Part shown: piece by piece, positions 7,628 to 16,700 of the stretch | Layout: each line of letters opens with the position of its first letter | How positions within the stretch are numbered: position 1 is the first letter of the stretch | NCBI GenBank assembly: GCA_005799475.1 | Contig: SYGQ01000070.1 | Location: 1 to 34,949, forward strand | Length of the DNA stretch: 34,949 bases | Direction: 5' to 3' | From: Planctomycetia bacterium | GTDB taxonomy: Bacteria > Planctomycetota > Phycisphaerae > Phycisphaerales > SM1A02 | The notes under the pieces: generated by a model | The model's input: only the letters and a program-made list of their open reading frames with translations | What the model was told of the DNA's origin: nothing | The model's database searches: none | Made by a program: the position numbers and the translations under genes

Positions 7628-8962
7628 GTGACCCCCGCCCCCTTATCGCGAAGTACGAATACCGCCGTTGTCGGGCTCCAATGGGGCGATGAAGGCAAGG
7701 GGAAGATCGTCGACCTATTGACATCGCAACACGATGTGATCGTCCGCTACAACGGCGGGGCCAACGCGGGCCACACCGTCGAGGTCGGCGGCGAGCGATA
7801 CGCGCTTCACCTCATTCCGTCAGGGATCCTGAACCCAGGAAAACTTAATGTGATCGGCAACGGGGTCGTCGTTGATCCTGAGAAGCTGCTCGAAGAGATG
7901 GACCGCCTGCGAGCGCGCGGCGTCTGCGTGGGGGACAACCTCAAGGTTTCCGACCGCGCTCATGTGGTGATGCCCTACCACAAGGAACAGGACGCGGCGC
8001 TCGAAGAGTTCCTCGCTGGGGTCGCCAGCGACGAGCGGGGATCACTGGCGATCGGCACCACGCGACGCGGGATCGGCCCGACCTACGCCGACAAGATCCA
8101 ACGATCAACCGCGATCCGCATGGGAGACCTGCTCGATGGCGCGCATCTGCATGACCGGCTCCGCGTGATCTGCCGACTCCGCTCCGCAGAACTCAAGGCA
8201 CTCGGCGTCAACACCGAACCGCTGGACCCCGACGCCTTGGCGACAAAGTTTGCGGCCTTGGGCGAGCAACTCAAGCCCAACGTCACGGACACTGTGTATG
8301 CGCTCCACGGGGCGCTCGCTCAGGGCAAGTCGCTGCTCTTCGAGGGGGCCAACGCCTGCCTTCTCGACATTGACCACGGGACCTACCCCTTCGTCACGAG
8401 TAGCAACTGCTCGTCGCTTGGCATTCCACCTGGCACAGGCGTCCCTGGTGCGCACATTCACCGGATCCTCGGCATCATGAAGGCGTACACGAGCCGAGTC
8501 GGTGCGGGTCCGTTCCCAACGGAACTCCATGACGAGACGGGCCGCCTCATCCGCGAGCGCGGGCGCGAGTACGGGACGACGACCGGACGCCCTCGGCGCG
8601 TCGGGTGGCTCGACCTCGTGGCGGTGAAGTACAGCGCCATGATTTGCGGCGCGACGGCCGTGGCGTGCACGCTCTTGGATGTGCTCACCGGGTTCGACGA
8701 ACTCAAGGTGTGCACCTCGTATCGGATGCGCGATGGTTCGGAGAACGACCGCTTTCTCCCCGATGCGCGCATGCTCGCACAGGCCACGCCGATCTACCGG
8801 TCATTCCTAGGGTGGGACGAGGAGATCCGTGATGTGGCCGATCGCGCGTCGCTCCCGGCCAATGCCGCGCGCTACATCGAGTTCATCGAAGAGGCCCTCA
8901 ACCTCCCCATCACGATGATTGGGGTCGGTCCGGACCGACGCCACACGCTCGTACACGCCTGA
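7628..8962 (+). CDS. purA: Adenylosuccinate synthetase
   Basis: This is a 444-residue enzyme of the usual length for the family. It joins IMP and aspartate with GTP hydrolysis in the first committed step of AMP synthesis. The P-loop-like motif QWGDEGKGKIVDLL holds the catalytic Asp, and NAGHTV holds the catalytic His. IGTTRRGIGPTYADK binds phosphate, LDIDHGTYPFVTSSN and VGAGPFPTEL are signature blocks, and TTGRPRRVGWLDL is present near the C-terminus. One oddity is that the family's FEGAQG motif reads FEGANA (Asn242; codon 8351-8353); in the E. coli enzyme the equivalent Gln contacts IMP. The start is GTG at 7628 without a clear Shine-Dalgarno sequence; a TAGACT hexamer just upstream could be part of a promoter. 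It is divergent from hemW and convergent with the Cys-rich repeat gene 15 bases downstream. Confidence 0.95.
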   Translation: MTPAPLSRSTNTAVVGLQWGDEGKGKIVDLLTSQHDVIVRYNGGANAGHTVEVGGERYALHLIPSGILNPGKLNVIGNGVVVDPEKLLEEMDRLRARGVCVGDNLKVSDRAHVVMPYHKEQDAALEEFLAGVASDERGSLAIGTTRRGIGPTYADKIQRSTAIRMGDLLDGAHLHDRLRVICRLRSAELKALGVNTEPLDPDALATKFAALGEQLKPNVTDTVYALHGALAQGKSLLFEGANACLLDIDHGTYPFVTSSNCSSLGIPPGTGVPGAHIHRILGIMKAYTSRVGAGPFPTELHDETGRLIRERGREYGTTTGRPRRVGWLDLVAVKYSAMICGATAVACTLLDVLTGFDELKVCTSYRMRDGSENDRFLPDARMLAQATPIYRSFLGWDEEIRDVADRASLPANAARYIEFIEEALNLPITMIGVGPDRRHTLVHA

Positions 8963-8977
8963 ACTGCCGGCGCGCCG

Positions 8978-11900
8978 CTACTGGTCGCACATGAATGCGG
9001 CGAGCTTCACGCACGCCTCGTCCCAGGCAATCGTGCAACACTCGGGCATCATCTTGCCGCAGATGAGCGCACAACACGAACCTTGACTGCAGTAGGGAGT
9101 CGTGTGCGGCGTGAAGCACGATCCCGTCGTCGGGTCGCCGCACCCTGGGGCGTCGCACACGCGACACTCCTCTTGGGCGAGGGCAGCGCACTGCGAATCC
9201 CACGACACCGCGCAACAAGTCGGCGCCAACTGGCAGACGGCATCGCAGCACTTGAGCACGCTGCACGCGGGCGAAAAATGCGGGATACAACAGTTGCCCG
9301 CGTCAGGGTCACCGCACTGCGGCGGAGGGCAGGCGGGGGTCTCACCCTTGACGCAGAGGGCGCGCGCGAGATTCGCGCATGTGACATCCCACGCCGTGTC
9401 GCAGCAGTACTCGTCTTGAGCGCACACAAGTCCGCAACAGGCCTCATCGCGGCAGTTGGGAGTGGCATGCGCCTCGCAGCAGTCCCCAGCGCACAGATCG
9501 CCACAGGGCCGCGTGCACCCACAGTCGGCGATTCCTGCCGCCTCCGACGCGCAGGTCGCGTCCCACGCCATGTCGCAGCAGACCGCGTCGATCTTGCACA
9601 CGGCTTCACAGCACGCGCTCGAGCGACATGCCGGGTTGTTCGGGTGTGCGGTGCAGCAGTCGCCCGCGAGCGCATCGCCACACTCTTCAGTGGGCTCGCA
9701 CGCCGACTCGGCCTGCGCCATGGTGGCGCACGCACTGTCCCAGAGGGTTTCACAACAGAACGAGTCCAGTCGGCACACCGTCACGCAACACATCCCGTCC
9801 GAACAGCCAGGATTCGAATGCGCTGACAAGCAACTTCCGGCATCGTCATTGCCGCAGCCGCGACCGCAGCGCTGGTATGCGAACTTCACACAGTCGTAAT
9901 CCCATCCGACGCTGCAGCAGTACGGATCCTGCGCGCACACCGCGGCGCAACAGAACTGGTCATCGCAGAATGGCGCGTCGTGAGGGAGCAGGCACTCACC
10001 GTTCGCCGAGCTTCCGCATCCGGGGAATCCGCCGCAGATGCCGCGAGCGAGTGAGGCACACTCCTGGTCCCAGATCACGACACAGCAGTTGGCATCCGAG
10101 AAACACACCGCGCTCGCGCAGGCAATGTCATCGCACGCCGGGTTTTCGTGCGCCTCAAAGCACGACCCCGTGCAAGGGATGTTCCAGTCGGGGTCCGGAC
10201 GGCAGCGTTGATTCGCGATGGAGACGCACCCCGAGTCCCACGCCGTCGTGCAGCACTCGGGGTCGACGAAACAGACAGCGTTGCAGCACGAGGCATCGAT
10301 GGACCCGGGTGTCGGATGCACCGTGAATGGCGAGTCCACGCCTGGGCAGCCGCCGACGGAAATGCAGACATACCCAACGAGGTCGGCGCACATCTGGTCC
10401 CAGGCGATCCGGCAGCAATTGGGCTCGATGCTGCACACGGCGGTCGAACAGTCGAGGTCCGCGCATCCCTTCTGGGGGTGCGCCACGAGGCAGTCGCCGC
10501 GCCCTTGCGCCCCGGTGGGCAGCGTGCAGCCGATTCCCAACTCAGCGAAGACCATCGCCTCCCCGACGCAGATCGCGTCCCACTGGACTGTGCAGCAATA
10601 GGTGTCGTAGAGCTCGCAAATCGTCCCGCAGCAACCCGGGTCGTCGCAGCCCCTGAGGAAGCTGGCGACGAAGCAAGTCCGCCCCCCCGCATGGGCGCAG
10701 TTGTCGCCGTCGGGCACGCAGGAAGCCTCGGCCTCGGTCGCGCAATTGCCATCCCACGCAACCTCGCAGCAGAATGGATCCCTCGCGCAGACAAGGAGGC
10801 AGCACACCGCGTCATCGCACGCAGGTGTCTTGTGCGGCTGGCGGCACGGGCCCGCGAAGACTTCGCCGCAGCCTTCGCACAAGAGCGTCACTTGGGCCAC
10901 ACAGTCGGCGTCCCACCCAGTCGTGCAGCATGCTGGATCGGCGGCGCACACGCGGTCACAGCAAGCCGGGTCCGCGCAGCCGGGATCGACATGTTCCACA
11001 AGGCAGTTGCCCGTCGCACCCTTGCACACCGGGTTCGTCGCGCACAGGGCGTCGGCGGCAGCCACGCATGAAGCATCCCAGGTCACGCCACAACAGAATG
11101 GGTCGGAATTGCAGACAGCGTTGCAGCAGACGAGCGAGGCGCACCCAGGCACCTCATGCACCTCAAAGCACGGTGCCGTCGCGCCACCTGTGCCGCACGG
11201 GCACGACACATCGACGCAATACTGGAGCACACCATTGACGCACTGGACATCCCACACAATCTCGCAGCAGAATGGGTCAAGTCCGCACACCGTCTCGCAG
11301 CACTTTGCGTCCCGGCAGAAGGGATTCCCGTGCGTGAGGCAGCAGTCTCCGGCCGTCACGCTCCCGCAATCGGCCTCCTGACACAGCAGCGACGCCCGCT
11401 CGACGCAGACGGCATCCCACACGACGCTACAGCATGCCGGGTCGACCACGCACACCGTGCTGCAGCACGAGGCGTCGTTGCAACACGCGGTGGTGCCAAC
11501 AAGGAAGCAACTCGGCAGCGCGTCACTCCCACAACTCACGCAGGCCGTCATCGCCACAGCGACACACGCCAAGTCCCACTCGACCACGCAGCACAGCGGC
11601 GCTTGCGCACACACGGCATCGCAACACAAGGCCGACGCACAGTACGGCGAACCGTGAGGGAGGAAGCAACCTCCGGTTCCGGGGAGCCCGCACGCGCCGC
11701 AGTTGACCGTCGCGATGTCGACGCACGCCTGATCCCACGACAGCATGCAGCAGCTCGGACGCAGCGTGCAGGTGTATTCGCAGCAGTCCCTGTCGGCGCA
11801 GAACGGTGTCGCGTGCACTTGGCTACAGAGTCCCGCAGTCGGTGAACCGCAAAACAGCCCCGCCTCGCTGGTCGGATTGATGGCTCCAGGCGTATCGATA

Positions 11901-12946
11901 CCCGTTGTGACGACCTGGTCGAACGCCGAGAGCACCTTGTTGTCGGCGTTGCGAAAAATGTGCCTCGGCGTTTCGAGTGCTCCCGATCCTGGGTCGACCG
12001 GGTCGATCTCGAACAACGCACCGTGCGAGTAGATGCACCCGGCGCCCCCCGCGCCGGTGGTGATCGGGCTCCGAACGGCGCTCACGGCATCGAGGACAAC
12101 ATCCCATGGCGGGAGCTGGTTGGGAGGCGGCGGCCCGAACACGGGGGTGAACCGCGTGTCGATGGCGCAGTCCTGATTGCGGTCGATCGCCTGACCGACC
12201 GCCGGGACGGCTGTCTTCGCGGTGTAGCCGCTCCCCGAGGGGCGTCGGTAGACGAGCAGCCATGTCGTATTGAGATCGTGCTGCTGTGCGAAGGGGATCG
12301 ACTGGGGGATCATCTGTGGGACGACGCCCACAGGCACCGGCAAGCTGAATGAACTGTCGATGATGAGAGCGAGACCGTCAGCAGAAAACTCAGCGCCATT
12401 CAAGTCAATGACGCGGCGGATGAGCCCGTTGGCCAGCGTCGTCGAGTTGTTCCGAGAGACAAGGATCAGGTAGTAGCCCGCAGTGAACTTGCGCAAGAAC
12501 GGATAGTCCGAGGGCAGCGGCGACGGGACGCGGAACTCGACATAGCACTGCTGCGGGTCAGCCGGGCTCGGCTGTCCGCTGCGAAGCTCCGATATGGTGA
12601 ACGCGGGGACGCGCCCCTTGTTCGAGCCGAGCCCGCCCTGCGTCGTGCCCGTGAAACTCACAAGGCGTGTGAGCTGAATCTTGTCGTCGTTGTCGAGGAC
12701 TCCGTTCCGGTTGATGTCAGCGCACGGCGAGTACTGCCCCTGCGCGACCAACCCCTGCCAAACGACGATGTCGGAGTTGTTCACGAGACTGTCTTGGTTG
12801 AGGTCCCCGATGAAGCTGGCCGGGGCGCAGTACTGCGCGGCGGCCGGAGCCACCGCGAATGACAATGCGACCAGCAAGCCTGAGAGGGCCCTGAAACACC
12901 ACCCCCCAATCAGTTGACGCCCTCGCGGGCCCTGCTGCACAGCCAT
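8978..12946 (-). CDS. Secreted Cys-rich protein: signal peptide, dockerin-like module, central domain, 17 tandem WD-x2-C repeats
   Basis: The protein has 1322 residues. A signal peptide is clear (hydrophobic SGLLVALSFAVAPAAA, cleavage near 37). Residues about 42-96 hold two dockerin-like calcium loops (GDLNQDSLVNNSD and ADINRNGVLDNDD). Residues about 100-370 are a unique region starting PAFTISELRSGQP, perhaps a beta-sandwich faintly like a lamin-tail domain; I do not recognise it. From residue 374 to the end run 17 repeats of about 56 residues with about ten Cys each and an invariant Trp-Asp. So many paired Cys imply an extracytoplasmic, disulfide-rich fibre or adhesin. I chose the ATG at 12946, not the in-frame start at 13138, because the signal peptide begins here, AGGAG lies 5 bases upstream, and it shares its A with the uppS TGA stop. 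It is the last gene of the secretion operon, which suggests a link, not proven, with that machine. Confidence 0.88.
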   Translation of the reverse strand: MAVQQGPRGRQLIGGWCFRALSGLLVALSFAVAPAAAQYCAPASFIGDLNQDSLVNNSDIVVWQGLVAQGQYSPCADINRNGVLDNDDKIQLTRLVSFTGTTQGGLGSNKGRVPAFTISELRSGQPSPADPQQCYVEFRVPSPLPSDYPFLRKFTAGYYLILVSRNNSTTLANGLIRRVIDLNGAEFSADGLALIIDSSFSLPVPVGVVPQMIPQSIPFAQQHDLNTTWLLVYRRPSGSGYTAKTAVPAVGQAIDRNQDCAIDTRFTPVFGPPPPNQLPPWDVVLDAVSAVRSPITTGAGGAGCIYSHGALFEIDPVDPGSGALETPRHIFRNADNKVLSAFDQVVTTGIDTPGAINPTSEAGLFCGSPTAGLCSQVHATPFCADRDCCEYTCTLRPSCCMLSWDQACVDIATVNCGACGLPGTGGCFLPHGSPYCASALCCDAVCAQAPLCCVVEWDLACVAVAMTACVSCGSDALPSCFLVGTTACCNDASCCSTVCVVDPACCSVVWDAVCVERASLLCQEADCGSVTAGDCCLTHGNPFCRDAKCCETVCGLDPFCCEIVWDVQCVNGVLQYCVDVSCPCGTGGATAPCFEVHEVPGCASLVCCNAVCNSDPFCCGVTWDASCVAAADALCATNPVCKGATGNCLVEHVDPGCADPACCDRVCAADPACCTTGWDADCVAQVTLLCEGCGEVFAGPCRQPHKTPACDDAVCCLLVCARDPFCCEVAWDGNCATEAEASCVPDGDNCAHAGGRTCFVASFLRGCDDPGCCGTICELYDTYCCTVQWDAICVGEAMVFAELGIGCTLPTGAQGRGDCLVAHPQKGCADLDCSTAVCSIEPNCCRIAWDQMCADLVGYVCISVGGCPGVDSPFTVHPTPGSIDASCCNAVCFVDPECCTTAWDSGCVSIANQRCRPDPDWNIPCTGSCFEAHENPACDDIACASAVCFSDANCCVVIWDQECASLARGICGGFPGCGSSANGECLLPHDAPFCDDQFCCAAVCAQDPYCCSVGWDYDCVKFAYQRCGRGCGNDDAGSCLSAHSNPGCSDGMCCVTVCRLDSFCCETLWDSACATMAQAESACEPTEECGDALAGDCCTAHPNNPACRSSACCEAVCKIDAVCCDMAWDATCASEAAGIADCGCTRPCGDLCAGDCCEAHATPNCRDEACCGLVCAQDEYCCDTAWDVTCANLARALCVKGETPACPPPQCGDPDAGNCCIPHFSPACSVLKCCDAVCQLAPTCCAVSWDSQCAALAQEECRVCDAPGCGDPTTGSCFTPHTTPYCSQGSCCALICGKMMPECCTIAWDEACVKLAAFMCDQ
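8981..11827 (-). repeat. Array of 17 tandem Cys-rich protein repeats, about 168 bp each
   Basis: The translated array repeats the pattern C-x3-H-x2-P-x-C-x4-CC-x3-C, then x5-CC-x3-WD-x2-C-x7-C, with a further Cys in the linker. WD-x2-C is present in all 17 copies. Other positions drift: copy 3 lacks the His, copies 9 and 11 have a single Cys in the first CC pair, copy 10 lacks both the first Cys and the P-x-C Cys, and copies 4, 14, 15 and 16 have an extra Cys before the His. DNA copies are diverged, so the array is old rather than freshly expanded. The last copy ends two residues before the stop codon. Confidence 0.92.
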
Positions 12947-13725
12947 CACAACTCCTTCGTGCCCAACGATTCGGTCAATCCTAGCGGGGCGTTCCCCAAA
13001 TCCATCGTCGCATCGGCAACGCACCCAAATGTCCGGCGACGCGCCGAAAAGTCGGCAATGGCCCCTTGAAGGTCCGTTGGCGTGAACTCGGGCCAGAACC
13101 GATCCACGAAGAGGATCTCCGCATAGCTCGCCTGCCACAGGAGGAAGTTCGAAAGTCGACGTTGACCGCCGGTGCGGATGAGAAGGTCCAGCTCCGGCAG
13201 TCCGGCCGTGGCGAGGTGTCGTGCGATTGAAGCCTCATCGATCGAGTCGACGCTGCGGCTGCCCTTCGAAACTTCGGCGGCGAGCGATCGCGCTGCCGCA
13301 GTGATCTCTCCGCGCGCCCCGTAGTTCATCGCAAGCGCCATCGTGATCCGTGTCCCGGCCGCCGTCGCTCGTTCGACCTCATCGAACGCCGCCAAGACTC
13401 CACTGGGCATCCCCTCGCGGCTGCCAATGCGCCGAAGTCGAACGCCGCTCTCAATGAGCATGGCACACTCTTCGGCGAGCTTCTCGCAGCAGAGCGTCAT
13501 GAGGCCATCGATTTCCTCCGTCGGACGACCCCAGTTCTCGCTGGAGAAGGAGTAGAGCGTCAGCGCTTCGACGCCCGAGTCGGCGGCGGCTCGCAACACC
13601 GGGCCGATCGCCAAGGCGCCCGCGCGGTGACCCGCGAGCCGCGGCAGACCGCGCTCTTGAGCCCAACGGCCGTTGCCATCCATGATGATGGCGATGTGCC
13701 GAGGTGTGTCAACGCGGTGCGCCAT
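12946..13725 (-). CDS. uppS: Isoprenyl transferase (di-trans,poly-cis-undecaprenyl diphosphate synthase family)
   Basis: A 259-residue cis-prenyltransferase that adds isopentenyl units to farnesyl diphosphate to make the polyprenyl carrier for cell-wall and glycan synthesis. It carries all the usual blocks: PRHIAIIMDGNGRWA with the Mg-binding Asp, LAGHRAGA, LTLYSFSSENWGRP, ALAMNYGARGEI, LDLLIRTGG and LSNFLLWQASYAE. The motif after RTGG is normally E-x-R; here it is Q-R-R (Gln codon 13162-13164), a change at a residue conserved as Glu in E. coli UppS. The gene starts one base after the stop of the gspK-like gene (TGACATG) with GGAG just upstream, and its own stop overlaps the start of the Cys-rich gene. 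A biosynthetic gene inside a secretion operon is unusual. Confidence 0.93.
   Translation of the reverse strand: MAHRVDTPRHIAIIMDGNGRWAQERGLPRLAGHRAGALAIGPVLRAAADSGVEALTLYSFSSENWGRPTEEIDGLMTLCCEKLAEECAMLIESGVRLRRIGSREGMPSGVLAAFDEVERATAAGTRITMALAMNYGARGEITAAARSLAAEVSKGSRSVDSIDEASIARHLATAGLPELDLLIRTGGQRRLSNFLLWQASYAEILFVDRFWPEFTPTDLQGAIADFSARRRTFGCVADATMDLGNAPLGLTESLGTKEL
12952..12956 (-). promoter_or_regulatory. Shine-Dalgarno site inside the uppS 3' end for the Cys-rich gene
   Basis: On the minus strand AGGAG is followed by 5 bases and then the ATG at 12946. The site lies in the last codons of uppS (Thr-Lys-Glu-Leu-stop), and the two genes meet as TGATG. This arrangement decides the start of the Cys-rich gene and suggests translational coupling. 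Confidence 0.75.
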
Positions 13726-13726
13726 G

Positions 13727-16700
13727 TCACTCCAACACCTTTTCGAACATGAGGATCTTCGGTTGGTCGCCAGGACGATTCACTCCGCTGCGATCCACAA
13801 CGAGCACGAACCTCGACTCCTCGAGAAGGGTCGCTGGATTCGTTGCGTCCCATACTCCCGTGGCAGGATTGACCGCGACCGCTCGCACCTTGAGGTACAC
13901 GGTGAACACATCGCTGCGCGTCGTGACGAGGCTCGCGATGCCTTTGAGAAGGGCATGCTGTTCGGCAATGTCGCCGGCCACTGTTGTCCGGCCGTAGCTC
14001 GTCGGTTCGACCACGGGGGTGCTCACGAGATCCGCCTGGATGACATCGATCCCCATGCGCTCGGTCGAAAGTTGGGCGCCGAACTGGGTGGTGCCTGATC
14101 GCCAACCGATGCCGCCATCGGCGGGAACCGGAACAACCGGAGGAGCGTGGCCGGTGCTCGGCGTGCCCGCAGGCACCGGAGGATCCTCGCTTCCTCGGTA
14201 GGGATCTCGTCCCGCGTACGAAATGGACCACGACTTGTTGTCGCTCCAGCTGACGCCAGCAATCGACTCGGCCTCGGGGTCGGGTTCCTGCGCCGTCCCT
14301 GCCAGCGACGGCCGGTAGGCGCGATCCATGATCGAAAGTTCACCGACCGAGACGATGCCCCGCTCCCTACGCATCCCCGGATGGAACGGGAACAGTTCCG
14401 TCGCCGGCGGCGTCGGGAAGAACCCGCGATCGTCGTACTTGGGGCCATCGGGGGCGAGGGCGGCGGAGGGCATGCGATCGCGATAGTTCACAATCGTCTC
14501 GGGAATGCGAACCCGCCACACGCCCGGCGGCGCGATGCCGACGGCACCCCCTGCATTCACGGGGTCCTTGTCGTAGGCGAGTTGCTGCATGTGGGGCATC
14601 GCTCGCATCACCTCGATCGGTGCCGTATTGATGTTCACGAGGCCCGGCGTCGCTTTCCCCGCAAACCCCGAAGCGAGGCGAGTGCGCCGCTGGTCGGCCG
14701 TGAGCCGCTCCGCGTCGGTCGTCGTCAGATCGAGGTTGGCATCGATCGTCGCCACTCCCGCTCCATCGAGCGTGAATCCGTCGAGGATTGACGCGCCCGC
14801 CGGCAACGGCGGCACGAAGCCAACGACACTCAACACGGCCTCGCGAGCGCGATCGTGCCGGAAATGCATCGGCGCGTACTCGTCAGCGGCATCGGCCCCG
14901 AAACTCGGGAAGGGCACGATCGGATCATCGTTCGACTTCCTGGCGCCGCTGGACTCGCGCGTGCCCACCATCATCTCGCCTGCGGTGGCGTGCATCTTCC
15001 AAACCCCTTGGTCGAGTTTCATGACGGGCCCCCACACGGGCACATCGAACACTTCGCCGACCTGCTCGAACGGTCCGTCCCGTTGAGCCAGGCGCACTGG
15101 GTGCTGGTAAAAAGTCAAGGCGCGCGTGGGAATGCCCGCGCCGGTATCGCCAAAGATGTCTGTCGGTACAAGGCCGCCGTCGGGATCGCCCGGCCACGAT
15201 GCCGGTTGCACCAGCGGCCAGCCCGTGTAAACGCGATCGGCCCCGACAAGCTGCGTCCGCAGCGTAAAGTTCGTCGGCTTGCCGCGCGCCGCGGTTCCAA
15301 ACGGGGTCTTCGCGCTCACGATGACGATTTTGTCGGGCTCGGTCTTGAGTTCCTGCGCTGTGAACACAACACCCGGGAAGGGCGACGAGTCGCCAGCGAC
15401 AAGTCCGACATAGTCAGGAAGGCCGCTTCCCGCCTTGACCACCATCGGTTTCGAGTTGGACGCGAAGACGAAGCGTGGCGAACGCTCGTTGGGCGTGATC
15501 GCCATGTTGCCGTCGACATCAAGTGTCCAGGGTCGACTCATTCTGGCCCAAGTCATCAAGAAGTCAGCGTTGCCGACGGCCACATGGGCGAAGGTCTGCG
15601 TGGCGCTCCCGGGATTGGGCGCCACATACTTTGGCGGCACCATGTAGCCAGCGCCCGAACCAGTCTGGGAGCCCCCGGGCGGCGCGGCTGGTGGCGGATC
15701 AAGGAGGCGCTTGATCGTCTCTTTCCATGGATGATCGTGCTCTGGCTGTCCCATCGCGTCGACAAGCGAGAAGTCATTCTCCAAGCGGTCGACAACAACC
15801 GTGGCACTCGAATTGGGGTTGTATGGGTCGGCGACCATTCGCACGAGCGCAATGTCCGAATCGTCCTCGTTCGCCGAGTTGATCTTGTCGAGATAGAACT
15901 TCGGGTGGAGGTCCCACCGCATCGAGCCCGCCTCCGTGATCGGCTCGCCGCCTGTCTGCTTCGACGCGTTGAAGAGCATCGAGTCCGCGTACACGGTCGA
16001 CGCGTCCTCGAACATGTCCGATTGTGTTCCACCGACGGGAAAGACTTCGTTCTGTGGGACCGCAGAGAACTCTTGCACCAGCCGTTGCGGAACCACTGCA
16101 CCGGCGGGCGCACCCGAGGCCTTCATCCACGGGTGTGTCAGGTCGAGCATGGCCATCATCCGAGCGCGGAAGTTGGCATCGTCGGGGAAGGACTTCGGGA
16201 TCGCGAACACGACCGCGCTCCGTGGCCCTTCTTCCGTGGCGGGCCCAAGGACGGGCGTGAAACCGTAGCCCCACCGACCATCGGCACCTGTCGCGGGCTG
16301 AAGGAACTGGAACGATTGACCGAAGGCACGCAGCTGGAACGGCCAGAGTTCGATCGGTTCGTTGTACGGATTGGCGATCTGCACGGCGAGCACGATGCGT
16401 GCCGCATCACCGTTGGTTTGGTCGTAGCACACATAGCCGCCGCCGGCACCCGGAACTCCGGCAGGAATCGTCCCCGTCTTCGGGTAGACGACCGCGAAGA
16501 ACACCTGCACGATGAATGGGTGCTTCTCCTCGCCAATAAAGCTGTAGGTCTCGCTGCCCTCCTGAAGAATGATCCCGCGCTCGGGATGAAGCGGCGGGTC
16601 CGTCGGCACATTGAGACCCGCCTGCAGGCGCGGACCATCGCGTGCGGCAAGGATGTTGGCGGCCCAGCTCGCGCATGCGCGCCGAGCCTTGTCGAGGTCG

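Noticed and set aside
8969..8976. Palindrome GGCGCGCC between the convergent purA and Cys-rich genes
   Set aside because: An eight-base palindrome has no loop to form a stable hairpin and is expected by chance in GC-rich DNA.
8981..11827. Periodic sequence resembling a CRISPR or DNA satellite
   Set aside because: The period is about 168 bases, the copies are diverged at DNA level, and the repetition is explained by a continuous protein repeat.
12947..13138. N-terminal extension of the Cys-rich protein to 13138
   Set aside because: It would overlap uppS by almost 200 bases and bury the signal peptide; the ATG at 12946 has a proper Shine-Dalgarno site.
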